From the NCBI GenBank assembly GCA_910588165.1, contig CAJUOR010000007.1, positions 1 through 44,679 of the forward strand: a stretch of 44,679 bases of DNA. Reading direction: 5' to 3'. Shown piece by piece: positions 25,110 to 33,956 of this stretch; the first letter of the stretch is position 1, and every line of letters starts with the position of its first letter. Below the pieces are notes generated by a model. It had not been told where the DNA came from, did no database searches, and saw nothing but the letters and a program-made list of their open reading frames with translations. Both the position numbers and the translations under genes were made by a program. The stretch comes from an uncultured Thomasclavelia sp. (GTDB taxonomy: Bacteria; Bacillota_I; Bacilli_A; Erysipelotrichales; Coprobacillaceae).

Positions 25110-25139
25110 AGCATAACATGGTTTTGGTTAGAGATGCAA
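25110..25139 (-). promoter_or_regulatory. Probable promoter of topB
   Basis: Minus strand TTGCAT (25139-25134), 18-base spacer, TATGCT (25115-25110), 24 bases from the start codon. Confidence 0.55.
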
Positions 25140-25141
25140 AT

Positions 25142-25174
25142 AAAAAGATGACAGCTTTAAGATGCGATGTCACC
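25142..25174 (-). terminator. Terminator of the minus-strand MATE gene
   Basis: On the minus strand GGTGACA (25174-25168) pairs with TGTCATC (25153-25147), one G-T pair, 14-base loop, followed by a T run. The 5' arm lies in the last codons of the gene. Confidence 0.65.
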
Positions 25175-26527
25175 TGTAATATTTGAGAGCCAATAACCTG
25201 CTTTATAACGACGATAAGCTAAATAGATGCGGACAGCTTGTTCGATTTGAACAATTAAAACCGCCATGACAATATTGAGATGAAGGACACCTACGCAAAA
25301 GAAAGCTAAAGGAATACCAACCAAATACAAAATGCCTGAATCTAAAAATGCTAAATATTTTGTATCACCGCCGGCTCGCAAGAAGCCAAAGATAACAGCA
25401 TTAAATAAACGTAGACAGATTTTTACAGCATAAGCCATCAAGATATAGGCTGCGGACTCTTGGACAATAGGACTTTCATTACCATAAAGTAAATGGACGG
25501 AAGGGAAGGCTGTAATCAATAAGCCGATACCTAAAATAATGGTGGTATAGACACCTAAGCGCATAAACATACTCGCATACTCTTGAGCTTTTTTGATGTT
25601 GTTGCGACCTAGTTCAGCACCTATAATAGCTTGAACGGCGCTGACGATAGCCCAAATAACCATGAAGAAAATATTACTGATACGATCGGCAATTGCGACA
25701 CTGGCGATGGCTGTTGCCCCTAACATACCAAAGGCTTTTACGAAAAGAGATTGACCTAAACCAAATAAGCCCTCGTTAGCGACGGTCGGCAAAATACGAA
25801 TGAATAAAGGTTTATAGGTCGCTAAGTTGATTTTAAACATTTCATTGAATTTCCCTATGAAAACTTGAGATGTCATGCGACTGTAAACAAAGAAGATTAA
25901 GCTACCGATGGCGCGGGAAAGAAGAGTTCCCATACCGGCTCCGGCAACTCCCATTTCCGGTAAGCCCAAGTGTCCGAAAATAAGTAAGTAGTTTAATAGA
26001 CAGTTTAGCAAAACAACTAAACTAGAAACATACATCGTAACTTTGGTTTTACCAATACATCTGTAAGTGTAATTGTAAGTAAAAGAAATCATAACAAAGA
26101 CATAACTTAAGGCAGTTAAGACAAGATAATAAGATGCCTGGGCGATGACTGCTTTGTCGGCAATATAGAAACCGCAAATAACTTCCGGAAAGAAAACAGC
26201 GGCTAGTGTAAAAGGTAAGGCAACAAGCAGTGATAAAAGCAGCATTAGTCCAAAAGACTTTTTAAGATTAGCGTAATCTTTTGAGCCGAAAAATTGGGCG
26301 ACATAAATACCTACACCCGAACAGATTCCAAAGGAAAGGGAGGTAGATACCCATTCCCACTGACTTGCGACTTGGACAGCACTTACACCAAGCTGACTGT
26401 AGCTGGAAACCATCATGGAATCGGCAAGTCCGACAAATGTTTCGACAAGCTGTTGTAGAATCATCGGAATAGCCAAAGTGGCAACCATACTTAAAAAGGA
26501 TTTATCTAACTTAGTTTTGTTTCTCAT
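25157..26527 (-). CDS. MATE family efflux transporter (second copy)
   Basis: A 456-residue polytopic membrane protein of the MATE family with twelve predicted helices. The first helix region reads MVATLAIPMILQQLVETFVG with LADSMMVSSYSQLGVSAVQV after it; FLRAGGDTKYLAFLD in the second half is a common MATE segment. The start ATG at 26527 follows AAAGGAG; the longer TTG start at 26545 would sit on the ribosome site itself. It is only distantly similar to the plus-strand MATE gene, so this is not a recent duplication. Substrate unknown. It is divergent from mraZ. Confidence 0.92.
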   Translation of the reverse strand: MRNKTKLDKSFLSMVATLAIPMILQQLVETFVGLADSMMVSSYSQLGVSAVQVASQWEWVSTSLSFGICSGVGIYVAQFFGSKDYANLKKSFGLMLLLSLLVALPFTLAAVFFPEVICGFYIADKAVIAQASYYLVLTALSYVFVMISFTYNYTYRCIGKTKVTMYVSSLVVLLNCLLNYLLIFGHLGLPEMGVAGAGMGTLLSRAIGSLIFFVYSRMTSQVFIGKFNEMFKINLATYKPLFIRILPTVANEGLFGLGQSLFVKAFGMLGATAIASVAIADRISNIFFMVIWAIVSAVQAIIGAELGRNNIKKAQEYASMFMRLGVYTTIILGIGLLITAFPSVHLLYGNESPIVQESAAYILMAYAVKICLRLFNAVIFGFLRAGGDTKYLAFLDSGILYLVGIPLAFFCVGVLHLNIVMAVLIVQIEQAVRIYLAYRRYKAGYWLSNITGDIAS

Positions 26528-26683
26528 CAAACTCTCTCCTTTCAAACATTGCGAGATATTTAAGTCAAATCATCGAATTTTTAGTTTTATAGTACAATGC
26601 TATAATATTTGGCTGAAAGTTGCAATCATTATTTTTTATTTCATCGATTATCGTATTTCCATCTGTTTTTTATTATTTTTTTA

Positions 26684-26712
26684 TATACTTTTAGCCCTTT
26701 AAATGCTATAAT
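26684..26712 (+). promoter_or_regulatory. Promoter of the dcw (division/cell wall) cluster
   Basis: A perfect TATAAT at 26707-26712 preceded by TGC (extended -10), with TATACT at 26684-26689 as a weak -35 at 17 bases. It stands 45 bases before mraZ. Confidence 0.7.
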
Positions 26713-26756
26713 GGTGGCACGAAGTGTTTAGAAGTAGCAGATTGTGGGTGATAAAG

Positions 26757-27185
26757 ATGTTTATGGGTGAGTATCGACATAATATTGATGCCAAAGGACG
26801 TTTAACACTTCCGTCAAAATTTAGAGAAAAATATGATGGATCTGTTGTTATCACTAAAGGCTTTGACGGCTGCTTAAATATCTATTCACTTTCTGAGTGG
26901 GAAGTTTTTTATCAGAAATTATCAAATATTCCCGTGAATAAAAAACAAGCGCGAACAATGGTGCGTATTATCACCAGTAAAGCTACTGAGTGTGAAATTG
27001 ATAAAATGGGTCGTATCAATATCTCGCAATCTTTAAGAAAACAAGCCCACCTAGAGAAGGCTTGTGCGATTATCGGTAATATCAATCATGTTGAGGTATG
27101 GGACGAAGCGACTTGGGACGCTTACTATGATGAACAAAGTGAGCATTTAGAAGAGATGTCAGAGGACTTAGATTTTGATATTTAG
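26757..27185 (+). CDS. mraZ: Transcriptional regulator MraZ
   Basis: A DNA-binding protein with two AbrB/SpoVT-like half-domains, which represses its own dcw operon in the bacteria where it has been tested. The 142 residues begin MFMGEYRHNIDAKGRLTLPS; the second half-domain is marked by IDKMGRINISQSLRKQA. The ATG at 26757 follows GGGTGATAAAG; an ORF extending to 26724 lacks a ribosome site and would overrun the usual start. It is the first gene of the dcw cluster, 14 bases before rsmH. Confidence 0.96.
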   Translation: MFMGEYRHNIDAKGRLTLPSKFREKYDGSVVITKGFDGCLNIYSLSEWEVFYQKLSNIPVNKKQARTMVRIITSKATECEIDKMGRINISQSLRKQAHLEKACAIIGNINHVEVWDEATWDAYYDEQSEHLEEMSEDLDFDI

Positions 27186-27199
27186 AAAGGAGCGAAGCT

Positions 27200-28138
27200 A
27201 TGTTTTACCATGTGTCAGTGTTGCTGAATGAAGCAATAGATAGTTTGAATATTAAGGAAGACGGTATCTATGTGGATTGCACACTAGGTGGTGGTGGACA
27301 TAGCAGTGAAATCCTTAAACGCTTAACAACCGGTCATTTATATGCCTTTGATCAAGATGAAACAGCTATTGTAGCAGCGACTGGTCGCTTAGAAGCAATC
27401 GGTTCTAACTTCACGATTATCTCTAAAAACTTTAAACATATTAAAGAGGCTTTATATAGTTACGGTGTGGATAAGGTCGACGGCATTTTATTTGATTTAG
27501 GTGTTTCTAGTCCGCAGTTTGATGAGGGGAGTCGTGGCTTTAGCTACAATCAAGATGCCCGTTTAGATATGCGTATGGATACAAGACAAAAGTTAAGTGC
27601 CTATGAAATTGTCAATGAATGGTCCTATGAGGATTTAGTCAGAATTTTATTTAAGTATAGCGATGAAAAATACGCTAAAAAAATTGCCAGAAGAATTGAA
27701 CAGGAACGAGCTAAAAAGCCTATCGAAACAACGTTTGAATTAGTGGAAATCGTTAAAGCGGCAATTCCGGCAGCAGCTAGAAGAAGCAAAGGACATCCTG
27801 CTAAAAGGACATTCCAAGCTTTACGAATTGCGGTTAATGATGAATTAAATGTTTTCCATGATGCTTTGCTGGATTGTTTGGATCTTATCAATGTCCATGG
27901 AAGAATTGCGGTTATTACGTTTCATTCGTTGGAAGATAGATTATGTAAACAAATATTTAAAGATGTATCGAGTTTGAAAGATGTACCTAGAGGTTTACCA
28001 ATCATTCCGGATGAGATGCAACCTGAATTTGAATTAGTGAATCGTAAAGCGATGGTGCCTAGCGTTCGGGAATTAAATGAAAATCGTCGTAGTCACTCTG
28101 CTAAGCTACGCGTTCTTGAAAGGAAGAGATGCCCATGA
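27200..28138 (+). CDS. rsmH: 16S rRNA (cytosine(1402)-N(4))-methyltransferase RsmH
   Basis: Methylates N4 of C1402 in the 30S decoding centre. It has 312 residues, the family length. It starts with MFYHVSVLLNEAIDSLNI; the SAM-binding motif DCTLGGGGHS is at 26-35, with ILFDLGVSSPQFDEGSRGFS and the ITFHSLEDR motif following. The start follows GAAAGGAGCG. The last bases overlap ftsL, as is common in dcw clusters. Confidence 0.97.
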   Translation: MFYHVSVLLNEAIDSLNIKEDGIYVDCTLGGGGHSSEILKRLTTGHLYAFDQDETAIVAATGRLEAIGSNFTIISKNFKHIKEALYSYGVDKVDGILFDLGVSSPQFDEGSRGFSYNQDARLDMRMDTRQKLSAYEIVNEWSYEDLVRILFKYSDEKYAKKIARRIEQERAKKPIETTFELVEIVKAAIPAAARRSKGHPAKRTFQALRIAVNDELNVFHDALLDCLDLINVHGRIAVITFHSLEDRLCKQIFKDVSSLKDVPRGLPIIPDEMQPEFELVNRKAMVPSVRELNENRRSHSAKLRVLERKRCP

Positions 28139-28425
28139 ATAGAAGAAAAATAAGAATGAAAAAAGAAAGAAAAATGAAATTTCTCATTATCGTTATATCT
28201 GCTTTATTTGTCGCAGGAACATTAGTGCTAAATTCATTTGAATCGGCTATCAATATTGAAGTTCAAAGAATTGAGGAAAAAGTTGAGGTTTTGAAAGCTG
28301 AACGTGACGGTTTAAATACTGAGCGTGAAGGCAAAATCAGTTTTGATAATATCGTGGCAGTTGCGAAAAAAAGGGGCTATACCTTAAATTATGCCATTAG
28401 TCAAACTTCAGCTAAGAACGAATAA
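28129..28425 (+). CDS. ftsL: Cell division protein FtsL
   Basis: A small bitopic divisome protein that, with DivIC and DivIB, activates septal peptidoglycan synthesis by FtsW and PBP2B. It has a very basic cytoplasmic N-terminus (MNRRKIRMKKERK), one membrane helix (about 18-37, FLIIVISALFVAGTLVLNSF) and an extracellular leucine-zipper-like coiled coil (about 40-72). FtsL sequences diverge strongly, so identification depends on topology, size and position between rsmH and pbpB. The ATG at 28135, overlapping the rsmH stop, is an equally good start. Confidence 0.85.
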   Translation: MPMNRRKIRMKKERKMKFLIIVISALFVAGTLVLNSFESAINIEVQRIEEKVEVLKAERDGLNTEREGKISFDNIVAVAKKRGYTLNYAISQTSAKNE

Positions 28426-28427
28426 AT

Positions 28428-30587
28428 ATGCGGAAAAATACCATTTATTCTAAACTTTTCTTTGCTTTGTTTCTTTTAGCGATTGCTGTTTTAGTCTTTA
28501 ATGTCCTTTTTTTAGCGATTACCGGTAAACACTTGTTAAGTGGACAGGATATCGCTTATTATGCCAAAGAGGTTCGCAGTGAAACAGTTAAAACCATTAA
28601 AGCTGACCGTGGTGGCATTTACTCGTTTAATGGCGATTTAATCGCAACTGATAGACAAGCATTTAATGTGACTGTTTATTTGAGTTCCGATCGACCAGGT
28701 TACGGAGATGAAATTGCTTATGTCGATAAGCCGGAAATTACTGCCAAAGTTTTAAGTAAATACTTATCGGATTGGTCAGAAAAGGAAATTTTAAAAAAAT
28801 TGACAGATGAAGATTTGTACCAATATACATTTAAATCTTATATTTCAAGCGTTCAGATGAATAATTTGCAGACAGATATTGAAACTAATCAATTGCATGG
28901 CATTGAGTTTAGTAAAACATCTTCAAGAAATTATCAGTATGGACATTTTTCTTCTTATATTATAGGTCTAGTCAATTTGAATGACGATGACCCGGATCAC
29001 GTCAAACGTGAGGGGGCTTTTGGCATTGAGTCAGCTTGGAATGATGAATTAAATGGGACAGATGGCGAAATGGTCTATCAGGCAGATGTAGCCGGCAGAG
29101 CTATTTACAATGCTCGTTTAAGTGAAAGTCCGGCCGTTAACGGCTCTGATATTTATCTATCACTAGATAACGAACTTCAAAATATGTTAGAAGTGCAATT
29201 GGATAGTGCGATGCGTGAGTCCGGCGCAAAACAGATGTGGTGCGGAATTATGGACGCTCACACAGGGCGAATGTTGGCGATGGCTTCCCGTCCTGATTTT
29301 AATCTGCAAAAGCGCTCGACATTAAAAAGATATACGGATTTATTTATGACAGAAAGCTATGAAGTCGGCTCGGTTATTAAACCATTTGTTTATTTAACAG
29401 CCATGAAATCAAATGTTTACGATGGCGATGAACGCTATATGTCAGGTAAGGTCTATGTTGATGGTGCTTCCGGCAGTGGACCGATTCAAGATCACAACAG
29501 TGGTGAAGGTTGGGGCAAAATAAGTTATGATGAAGGCCTAATTCGTTCAAGTAATACCGCTATCACTAGATTGATTCAAGAGAAGATGGAATTTAAAGAT
29601 CTTGAAGAGACTTTTGAAAAACTCGGTTTCTTCCAAAATCATACAGTGGACGGCTTAGATGTTGCGTCAGGTTGGGCTAACTATGTGAATACCCAATCGC
29701 CTTATGATAGAGTAACTTTAGGTTTTGGACAATCGGCAACTTATACTGCTTTTCATATTTTAAGAGCGTTCTCGGTCTTTGCCAATGACGGTAAAATTGT
29801 TGAACCGTATTTTGTTGATAGAGTTATTGATGCCAATGGGCAGACAACTTACAGTGCCCAAACGAAAATGTCAGAACAAATCTTCGCTAAAGAAGATATT
29901 GAACATATCCGTAATCTATTGACAGAAGTTGTCAATAATGATGATATAGGAACAGGAACGACTTATCAGTCAGACGATGTCAAAATATTCGGTAAAACCG
30001 GTACGGGTGAATATTGGGACGTAGAAGCTAATCGATACAGTAACTCTACTTATTATTACACCTTTGCAGGTGGGGCACCGGCTGATGATCCTGAAGTGAT
30101 TGTGGTTATAGGAATGCTAGGAGATGAAGGTAGTCCAAATACAAGCTTAATGGCTGATATTTTACATACGATGATTCCTCAGGCGTTAGCTAAATTAAAT
30201 GTGACAGAAATGACTAATATCGATAAAAAAGTAACGGATTTTACGATTGGTTCTTTTGTCAATCAGAGTGTGAGCTACGCTAAAAAACGTCTGAAAGCCG
30301 AAGGGCTTGAGTGTGTTGTTATCGGTGATGGCACAGTAGTAAAAAAACAGTTGCCTGAAGCTAATGCCAATATATCTACGGCTAATACGGTTTATTTATT
30401 AACCGATGCCTCAAGTTATAAGCTACCGAACTTTAAGGGTTGGTCACGAAGAGATATTGCTAGCTATATGCAGTTATTCGGCATTCATGTTAACTTTGAA
30501 GGTAGTGGTAAAGCCAAAAAGCAAAGTGTGAAAAGTGGAACAGATATATCAACAATCACAGAATTAACGATAGAATTAGGTGATTAG
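28428..30587 (+). CDS. pbpB: Class B penicillin-binding protein 2B (septal transpeptidase) with PASTA domains
   Basis: The transpeptidase that cross-links septal peptidoglycan in partnership with FtsW. The 719-residue protein has a membrane anchor at about 8-30, a PBP-dimer region opening AKEVRSETVKTIKADRGGIY, and a transpeptidase domain with active-site SVIK (315-318), SSN (SSNTA) and KTG (523-525). Two PASTA-type modules lie at the C-terminus (about 600-719). It begins two bases after ftsL with no clear ribosome site of its own, pointing to translational coupling. A terminator hairpin overlaps its stop codon, separating it partly from the spoVD homologue. Confidence 0.95.
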   Translation: MRKNTIYSKLFFALFLLAIAVLVFNVLFLAITGKHLLSGQDIAYYAKEVRSETVKTIKADRGGIYSFNGDLIATDRQAFNVTVYLSSDRPGYGDEIAYVDKPEITAKVLSKYLSDWSEKEILKKLTDEDLYQYTFKSYISSVQMNNLQTDIETNQLHGIEFSKTSSRNYQYGHFSSYIIGLVNLNDDDPDHVKREGAFGIESAWNDELNGTDGEMVYQADVAGRAIYNARLSESPAVNGSDIYLSLDNELQNMLEVQLDSAMRESGAKQMWCGIMDAHTGRMLAMASRPDFNLQKRSTLKRYTDLFMTESYEVGSVIKPFVYLTAMKSNVYDGDERYMSGKVYVDGASGSGPIQDHNSGEGWGKISYDEGLIRSSNTAITRLIQEKMEFKDLEETFEKLGFFQNHTVDGLDVASGWANYVNTQSPYDRVTLGFGQSATYTAFHILRAFSVFANDGKIVEPYFVDRVIDANGQTTYSAQTKMSEQIFAKEDIEHIRNLLTEVVNNDDIGTGTTYQSDDVKIFGKTGTGEYWDVEANRYSNSTYYYTFAGGAPADDPEVIVVIGMLGDEGSPNTSLMADILHTMIPQALAKLNVTEMTNIDKKVTDFTIGSFVNQSVSYAKKRLKAEGLECVVIGDGTVVKKQLPEANANISTANTVYLLTDASSYKLPNFKGWSRRDIASYMQLFGIHVNFEGSGKAKKQSVKSGTDISTITELTIELGD

Positions 30588-30611
30588 GTAAGGATTTTTC
30601 CTTACCTTTTT
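30586..30611 (+). terminator. Terminator or attenuator between pbpB and spoVD
   Basis: Perfect nine-bp stem AGGTAAGGA (30586-30594)/TCCTTACCT (30599-30607), TTTT loop, then a short T run. It includes the pbpB TAG stop. Genes downstream (murE, mraY, murD) are essential, so read-through must be substantial or another promoter must act. Confidence 0.75.
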
Positions 30612-30620
30612 GCATACATT
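30592..30620 (+). promoter_or_regulatory. Candidate sigma-E-type sporulation promoter of spoVD
   Basis: CATACATT at 30613-30620 matches the Bacillus sigma-E -10 consensus (CATACA-n-T). Fourteen bases upstream GGATTTT (30592-30598) partly matches the -35. spoVD is a sigma-E gene in Bacillus. Against it, the transcript would start only about ten bases before the start codon, inside the ribosome site. Tentative. Confidence 0.3.
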
Positions 30621-30636
30621 GTATAGGGTGATAGAA

Positions 30637-32541
30637 ATGATTTTTGCATCTATACAGAAAAAAACAAAGAGAATATTATGGGTATGTGCTCTTTTATTTG
30701 TGGCGATCGGTTTAAAATTAGGCTATAGCCAATTAGTCAGCTATGAGATGCTGATGGGGAAAGCGACTGACTTATGGCAACGAAGCTTCCCGGTCGAAGG
30801 GGATCGTGGGGAGATTACAGATAGTCAAGGCAATGTCTTGGCAACTAATCTCACAACCGCTTCATTAGTTGTTGTGCCAAGTCAAATTGATGACCCTATT
30901 TTAGCTTCCGAACAAGTGGCAAGTATACTAGACTGCGATGAGGAAAAATTATATGATAAGTTTACACGCAAAGCCTCTATTGTGCGCATTGCACCGGAGG
31001 GGCGACAACTCGATGATGAAACAGCTTCACAAATTCAAAATCTAGCTTTTAATGGGCTATATTTAATCAAGGACTCCAAACGCTACTATCCGCAAGGGAC
31101 AAGTCTATCCCATGTTTTAGGCTTCGTAGGTATTGACAATCAGGGCTTAGTTGGACTAGAATTAAAATATGACGAATTTCTTGTTGCTAAGCAAGGAAGT
31201 ATCAATTATTATATGGATGCTAAATCGCATAATTTACCCTTGTATCCTAATGAATTTATTGCCCCTTCACAAGGATTTGATATTGAGTTAAGTGTGAATG
31301 GCGATATTCAAAGCATTATGGAAAGGGAGTTAAATAATGCTTATGACACTTACCACCCGGATGGTATTTGGGCTTTGGCAGTGAATCCCAAAACAGGTGC
31401 TATTTTAGGGATGGCAAGTAAACCGGATTTCGATCCTAATAATTATAGTCAATATGATGCTTCGACTTATAACCAGAACATTCCGATTTGGAAAAGCTAT
31501 GAACCCGGTTCAACCTTTAAGATTATTACTTTTGCCAGTGCTTTAAACGAAAATCTATTCGATATGGATCAAGATACGTATTACGATGTCGGTTATGAGT
31601 ATGTCGGCGGAGCACGGATTAAGTCTTGGAAAAAGGGTGGGCATGGGTTGCAGACATTTAGACAAGTGTTACAGAATTCGTCAAATCCGGGCTTTGTGGA
31701 AATCGGCAGACGCCTCGGGAAAGATAAATTATATCAGTATGTTAAGGATTTTGGTTTAACTGAAAAAACAGGTATTGATTTACCCGGTGAAAACAAGGGA
31801 ATCATGTTTTCCTATGACAAATTCGGCGTACTTGAACAAGCTACGGTTGCTTTTGGACAAGGGATTTCAGTAACGCCTTTACAACTTGTAAGAGCCATCA
31901 GCGCAGCTGTGAATGGCGGCTATTTATATCAACCCTATATTGTTTCTAAAATCAAAGACCCATTAACAGGGGAAGTTGTTAATGAAACAACCCCTACTTG
32001 TCTTCGTCAGGTAATCAGTGAGGAAACATCGGCTAAAATGCGAGATGCCCTTGAAACTGTTGTAACCGACGGAGGAGGTAAAAATGCCTATATTGAAGGT
32101 TATCGCATCGGTGGTAAGACCGGTACTGCCCAAAAGGCAGTTAACGGCAGTTATGTGGGCGGCGGGTATATTTTATCATTTGTCGGTATTGCCCCCATTG
32201 ACGATCCCAAAATTGTCTTATACGTGGCTTTAGACAATCCAAAAAATTGTATTCAGTATGGTGGAACAACCGTAGCGCCGATTGCCAGAAATATGTTGGC
32301 GGATATGTTACCGAGTTTAGGGGTAGAGAAAGTCGACAGTCAAAGAGAAAAGGTTAAAACATGGATGGATAAGAACACTTATGTTGTAGAGAATTATGTC
32401 GGTAAATCTAAAAAAGACGTAAAATCAACTTATTTTAAATTTGTATTTAACGGTGAAGGAACCAAGGTTTTAGACCAGCTTCCAAGAGCTGGTGAAAAAA
32501 TAGAAGAAGGCAGTACAATTATGATTCAGATGGGAGAATAA
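30637..32541 (+). CDS. spoVD: Sporulation-specific penicillin-binding protein SpoVD
   Basis: A class B PBP needed for spore cortex peptidoglycan in Bacillus, working with the SEDS protein SpoVE. The 634-residue protein has a membrane anchor (about 10-30), PBP-dimer domain (GDRGEITDSQGNVLATNLTT), transpeptidase domain with STFK (active Ser292), SSN (QNSSNPG) and KTG (494-496), and one C-terminal PASTA module. The ATG at 30637 follows AGGGTGAT; the upstream in-frame start at 30610 is in the terminator tail. Position between pbpB and murE is exactly that of Bacillus spoVD. Whether it serves sporulation or vegetative growth here is not shown by sequence. Confidence 0.85.
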   Translation: MIFASIQKKTKRILWVCALLFVAIGLKLGYSQLVSYEMLMGKATDLWQRSFPVEGDRGEITDSQGNVLATNLTTASLVVVPSQIDDPILASEQVASILDCDEEKLYDKFTRKASIVRIAPEGRQLDDETASQIQNLAFNGLYLIKDSKRYYPQGTSLSHVLGFVGIDNQGLVGLELKYDEFLVAKQGSINYYMDAKSHNLPLYPNEFIAPSQGFDIELSVNGDIQSIMERELNNAYDTYHPDGIWALAVNPKTGAILGMASKPDFDPNNYSQYDASTYNQNIPIWKSYEPGSTFKIITFASALNENLFDMDQDTYYDVGYEYVGGARIKSWKKGGHGLQTFRQVLQNSSNPGFVEIGRRLGKDKLYQYVKDFGLTEKTGIDLPGENKGIMFSYDKFGVLEQATVAFGQGISVTPLQLVRAISAAVNGGYLYQPYIVSKIKDPLTGEVVNETTPTCLRQVISEETSAKMRDALETVVTDGGGKNAYIEGYRIGGKTGTAQKAVNGSYVGGGYILSFVGIAPIDDPKIVLYVALDNPKNCIQYGGTTVAPIARNMLADMLPSLGVEKVDSQREKVKTWMDKNTYVVENYVGKSKKDVKSTYFKFVFNGEGTKVLDQLPRAGEKIEEGSTIMIQMGE

Positions 32542-32543
32542 AG

Positions 32544-33956
32544 ATGAAAGCAAGAGATTTATTAAAGATAGCAGGTTATGATATAGAAGTAGATTTTGAA
32601 GTCCATGATATTCAGATGAATTCTTCTCTAATTGAAGAAAATGATATTTTTATTGCGTTAAAAGGTGCTCATGTTGATGGGCATGATTATATACCCGATG
32701 CCTTGAAGAAAGGGGCTAAGTTAGTTTTATGCGAAAAAGAAGTACCTGGTGTTGCACATATCGTAATGAAAAACAGCCATGATACGATTGCTTTGTTGGC
32801 TTATCATTTTTATGGTAAGCCAACAAAAGATATGAAAGTTATCGGTGTTACCGGGACAAACGGGAAAACTACGACAACCACCCTATTATATCAGGCTATG
32901 AGTATGGTGGGAGAAAAATGTGGTTTAATCGGGACTAACGGCTTATATTATCCCGATGGTTTTATCCCTTTAAATAACACGACACCGGATACATTATTTT
33001 TGATGCGCTATTTCAAAATGTTTAAGGATATGGGGATTGATACGGTCATTATGGAAGTTTCAAGCCATGCCCTTGTTTTAGGTAGAGTGGATTACATTCA
33101 TTTTAGTACCGCTATTTTCACTAATTTAACCCAAGACCATTTAGATTTTCATCAAGACATGGAAGATTATTTTAATGCTAAGAAGAAACTTTTTGAAGCT
33201 TTAGATGAAAATGGTGTGGCTATTTTAAATCATGATGATGCAACTTACGAACGCTTAAAACAAGCGACTAAAGCTCAAGTTTTAAGTTACGGTGTGCGAG
33301 GCGGAACTTATCACGCACAAGACATTTCGTTAAAAATGGAAAATACGACATTTAATGTTGATGGGGTGCATATCGAAAGTGATTTATTATCGATTGCCAA
33401 TGTCTATAATCTTTTAGCTGTTTATACAACGTTAGTAACTTACGGATATGATAAAAAGACAATCGTTCAAAATATCAGTCGATTACCGCATATTAACGGT
33501 CGTATGGAAAAAGTCTACAATCAAGAGTTCCTTGCCTTAGTAGATTATGCCCATTCGCCTGATTCAGTTGAAAATGCGCTATCATTTTTACAGGAAATTA
33601 AAAAAGGCAGATTGATTGCAATTGTTGGCTGTGGTGGAGATCGAGATAGGACTAAGCGTCCTAAAATGGCTTTAGTAGCGTGTCAAAAGGCTGATTTAGC
33701 GATACTGACATCAGATAATCCAAGAACCGAAAATCCCGAAAACATCCTTAAAGATATGTGTGAAGGATTGAATTATACGAACTATTGTGTTATAGTAAAT
33801 CGGAAGGAAGCCATTCAAAAGGCGATTTCCATGGCTCAAGCCGGCGATGTGATTGCAGTGCTTGGTAAAGGTCATGAAGATTATCAGATTATTGGTACGA
33901 CAAAATACCATTTCAGTGATAAAGAGGAAATATTAAAAGCGATAAAAGGGGAATGA
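32544..33956 (+). CDS. murE: UDP-MurNAc-tripeptide synthetase MurE, probably meso-diaminopimelate-adding
   Basis: Adds the third stem-peptide residue to UDP-MurNAc-L-Ala-D-Glu in the cytoplasm. It has 470 residues with the ATP-binding GTNGKTT at 104-110, the central ligase domain, and the C-terminal domain. The DNPR motif at 391-394 is the signature associated with meso-diaminopimelate recognition in MurE of E. coli and Bacillus; lysine-adding enzymes differ at this motif. The peptidoglycan is therefore inferred to be of the meso-DAP type. It starts two bases after spoVD, behind GGGAGAAT, and overlaps mraY by four bases. Confidence 0.96.
   Translation: MKARDLLKIAGYDIEVDFEVHDIQMNSSLIEENDIFIALKGAHVDGHDYIPDALKKGAKLVLCEKEVPGVAHIVMKNSHDTIALLAYHFYGKPTKDMKVIGVTGTNGKTTTTTLLYQAMSMVGEKCGLIGTNGLYYPDGFIPLNNTTPDTLFLMRYFKMFKDMGIDTVIMEVSSHALVLGRVDYIHFSTAIFTNLTQDHLDFHQDMEDYFNAKKKLFEALDENGVAILNHDDATYERLKQATKAQVLSYGVRGGTYHAQDISLKMENTTFNVDGVHIESDLLSIANVYNLLAVYTTLVTYGYDKKTIVQNISRLPHINGRMEKVYNQEFLALVDYAHSPDSVENALSFLQEIKKGRLIAIVGCGGDRDRTKRPKMALVACQKADLAILTSDNPRTENPENILKDMCEGLNYTNYCVIVNRKEAIQKAISMAQAGDVIAVLGKGHEDYQIIGTTKYHFSDKEEILKAIKGE

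Noticed and set aside
26415..26702. A 95-codon plus-strand ORF antisense to the start of the minus-strand MATE gene
   Set aside because: Over a third of it is complementary to the MATE coding sequence and the rest is low-complexity intergenic sequence rich in Phe/Ile; it has no ribosome site or promoter of its own.
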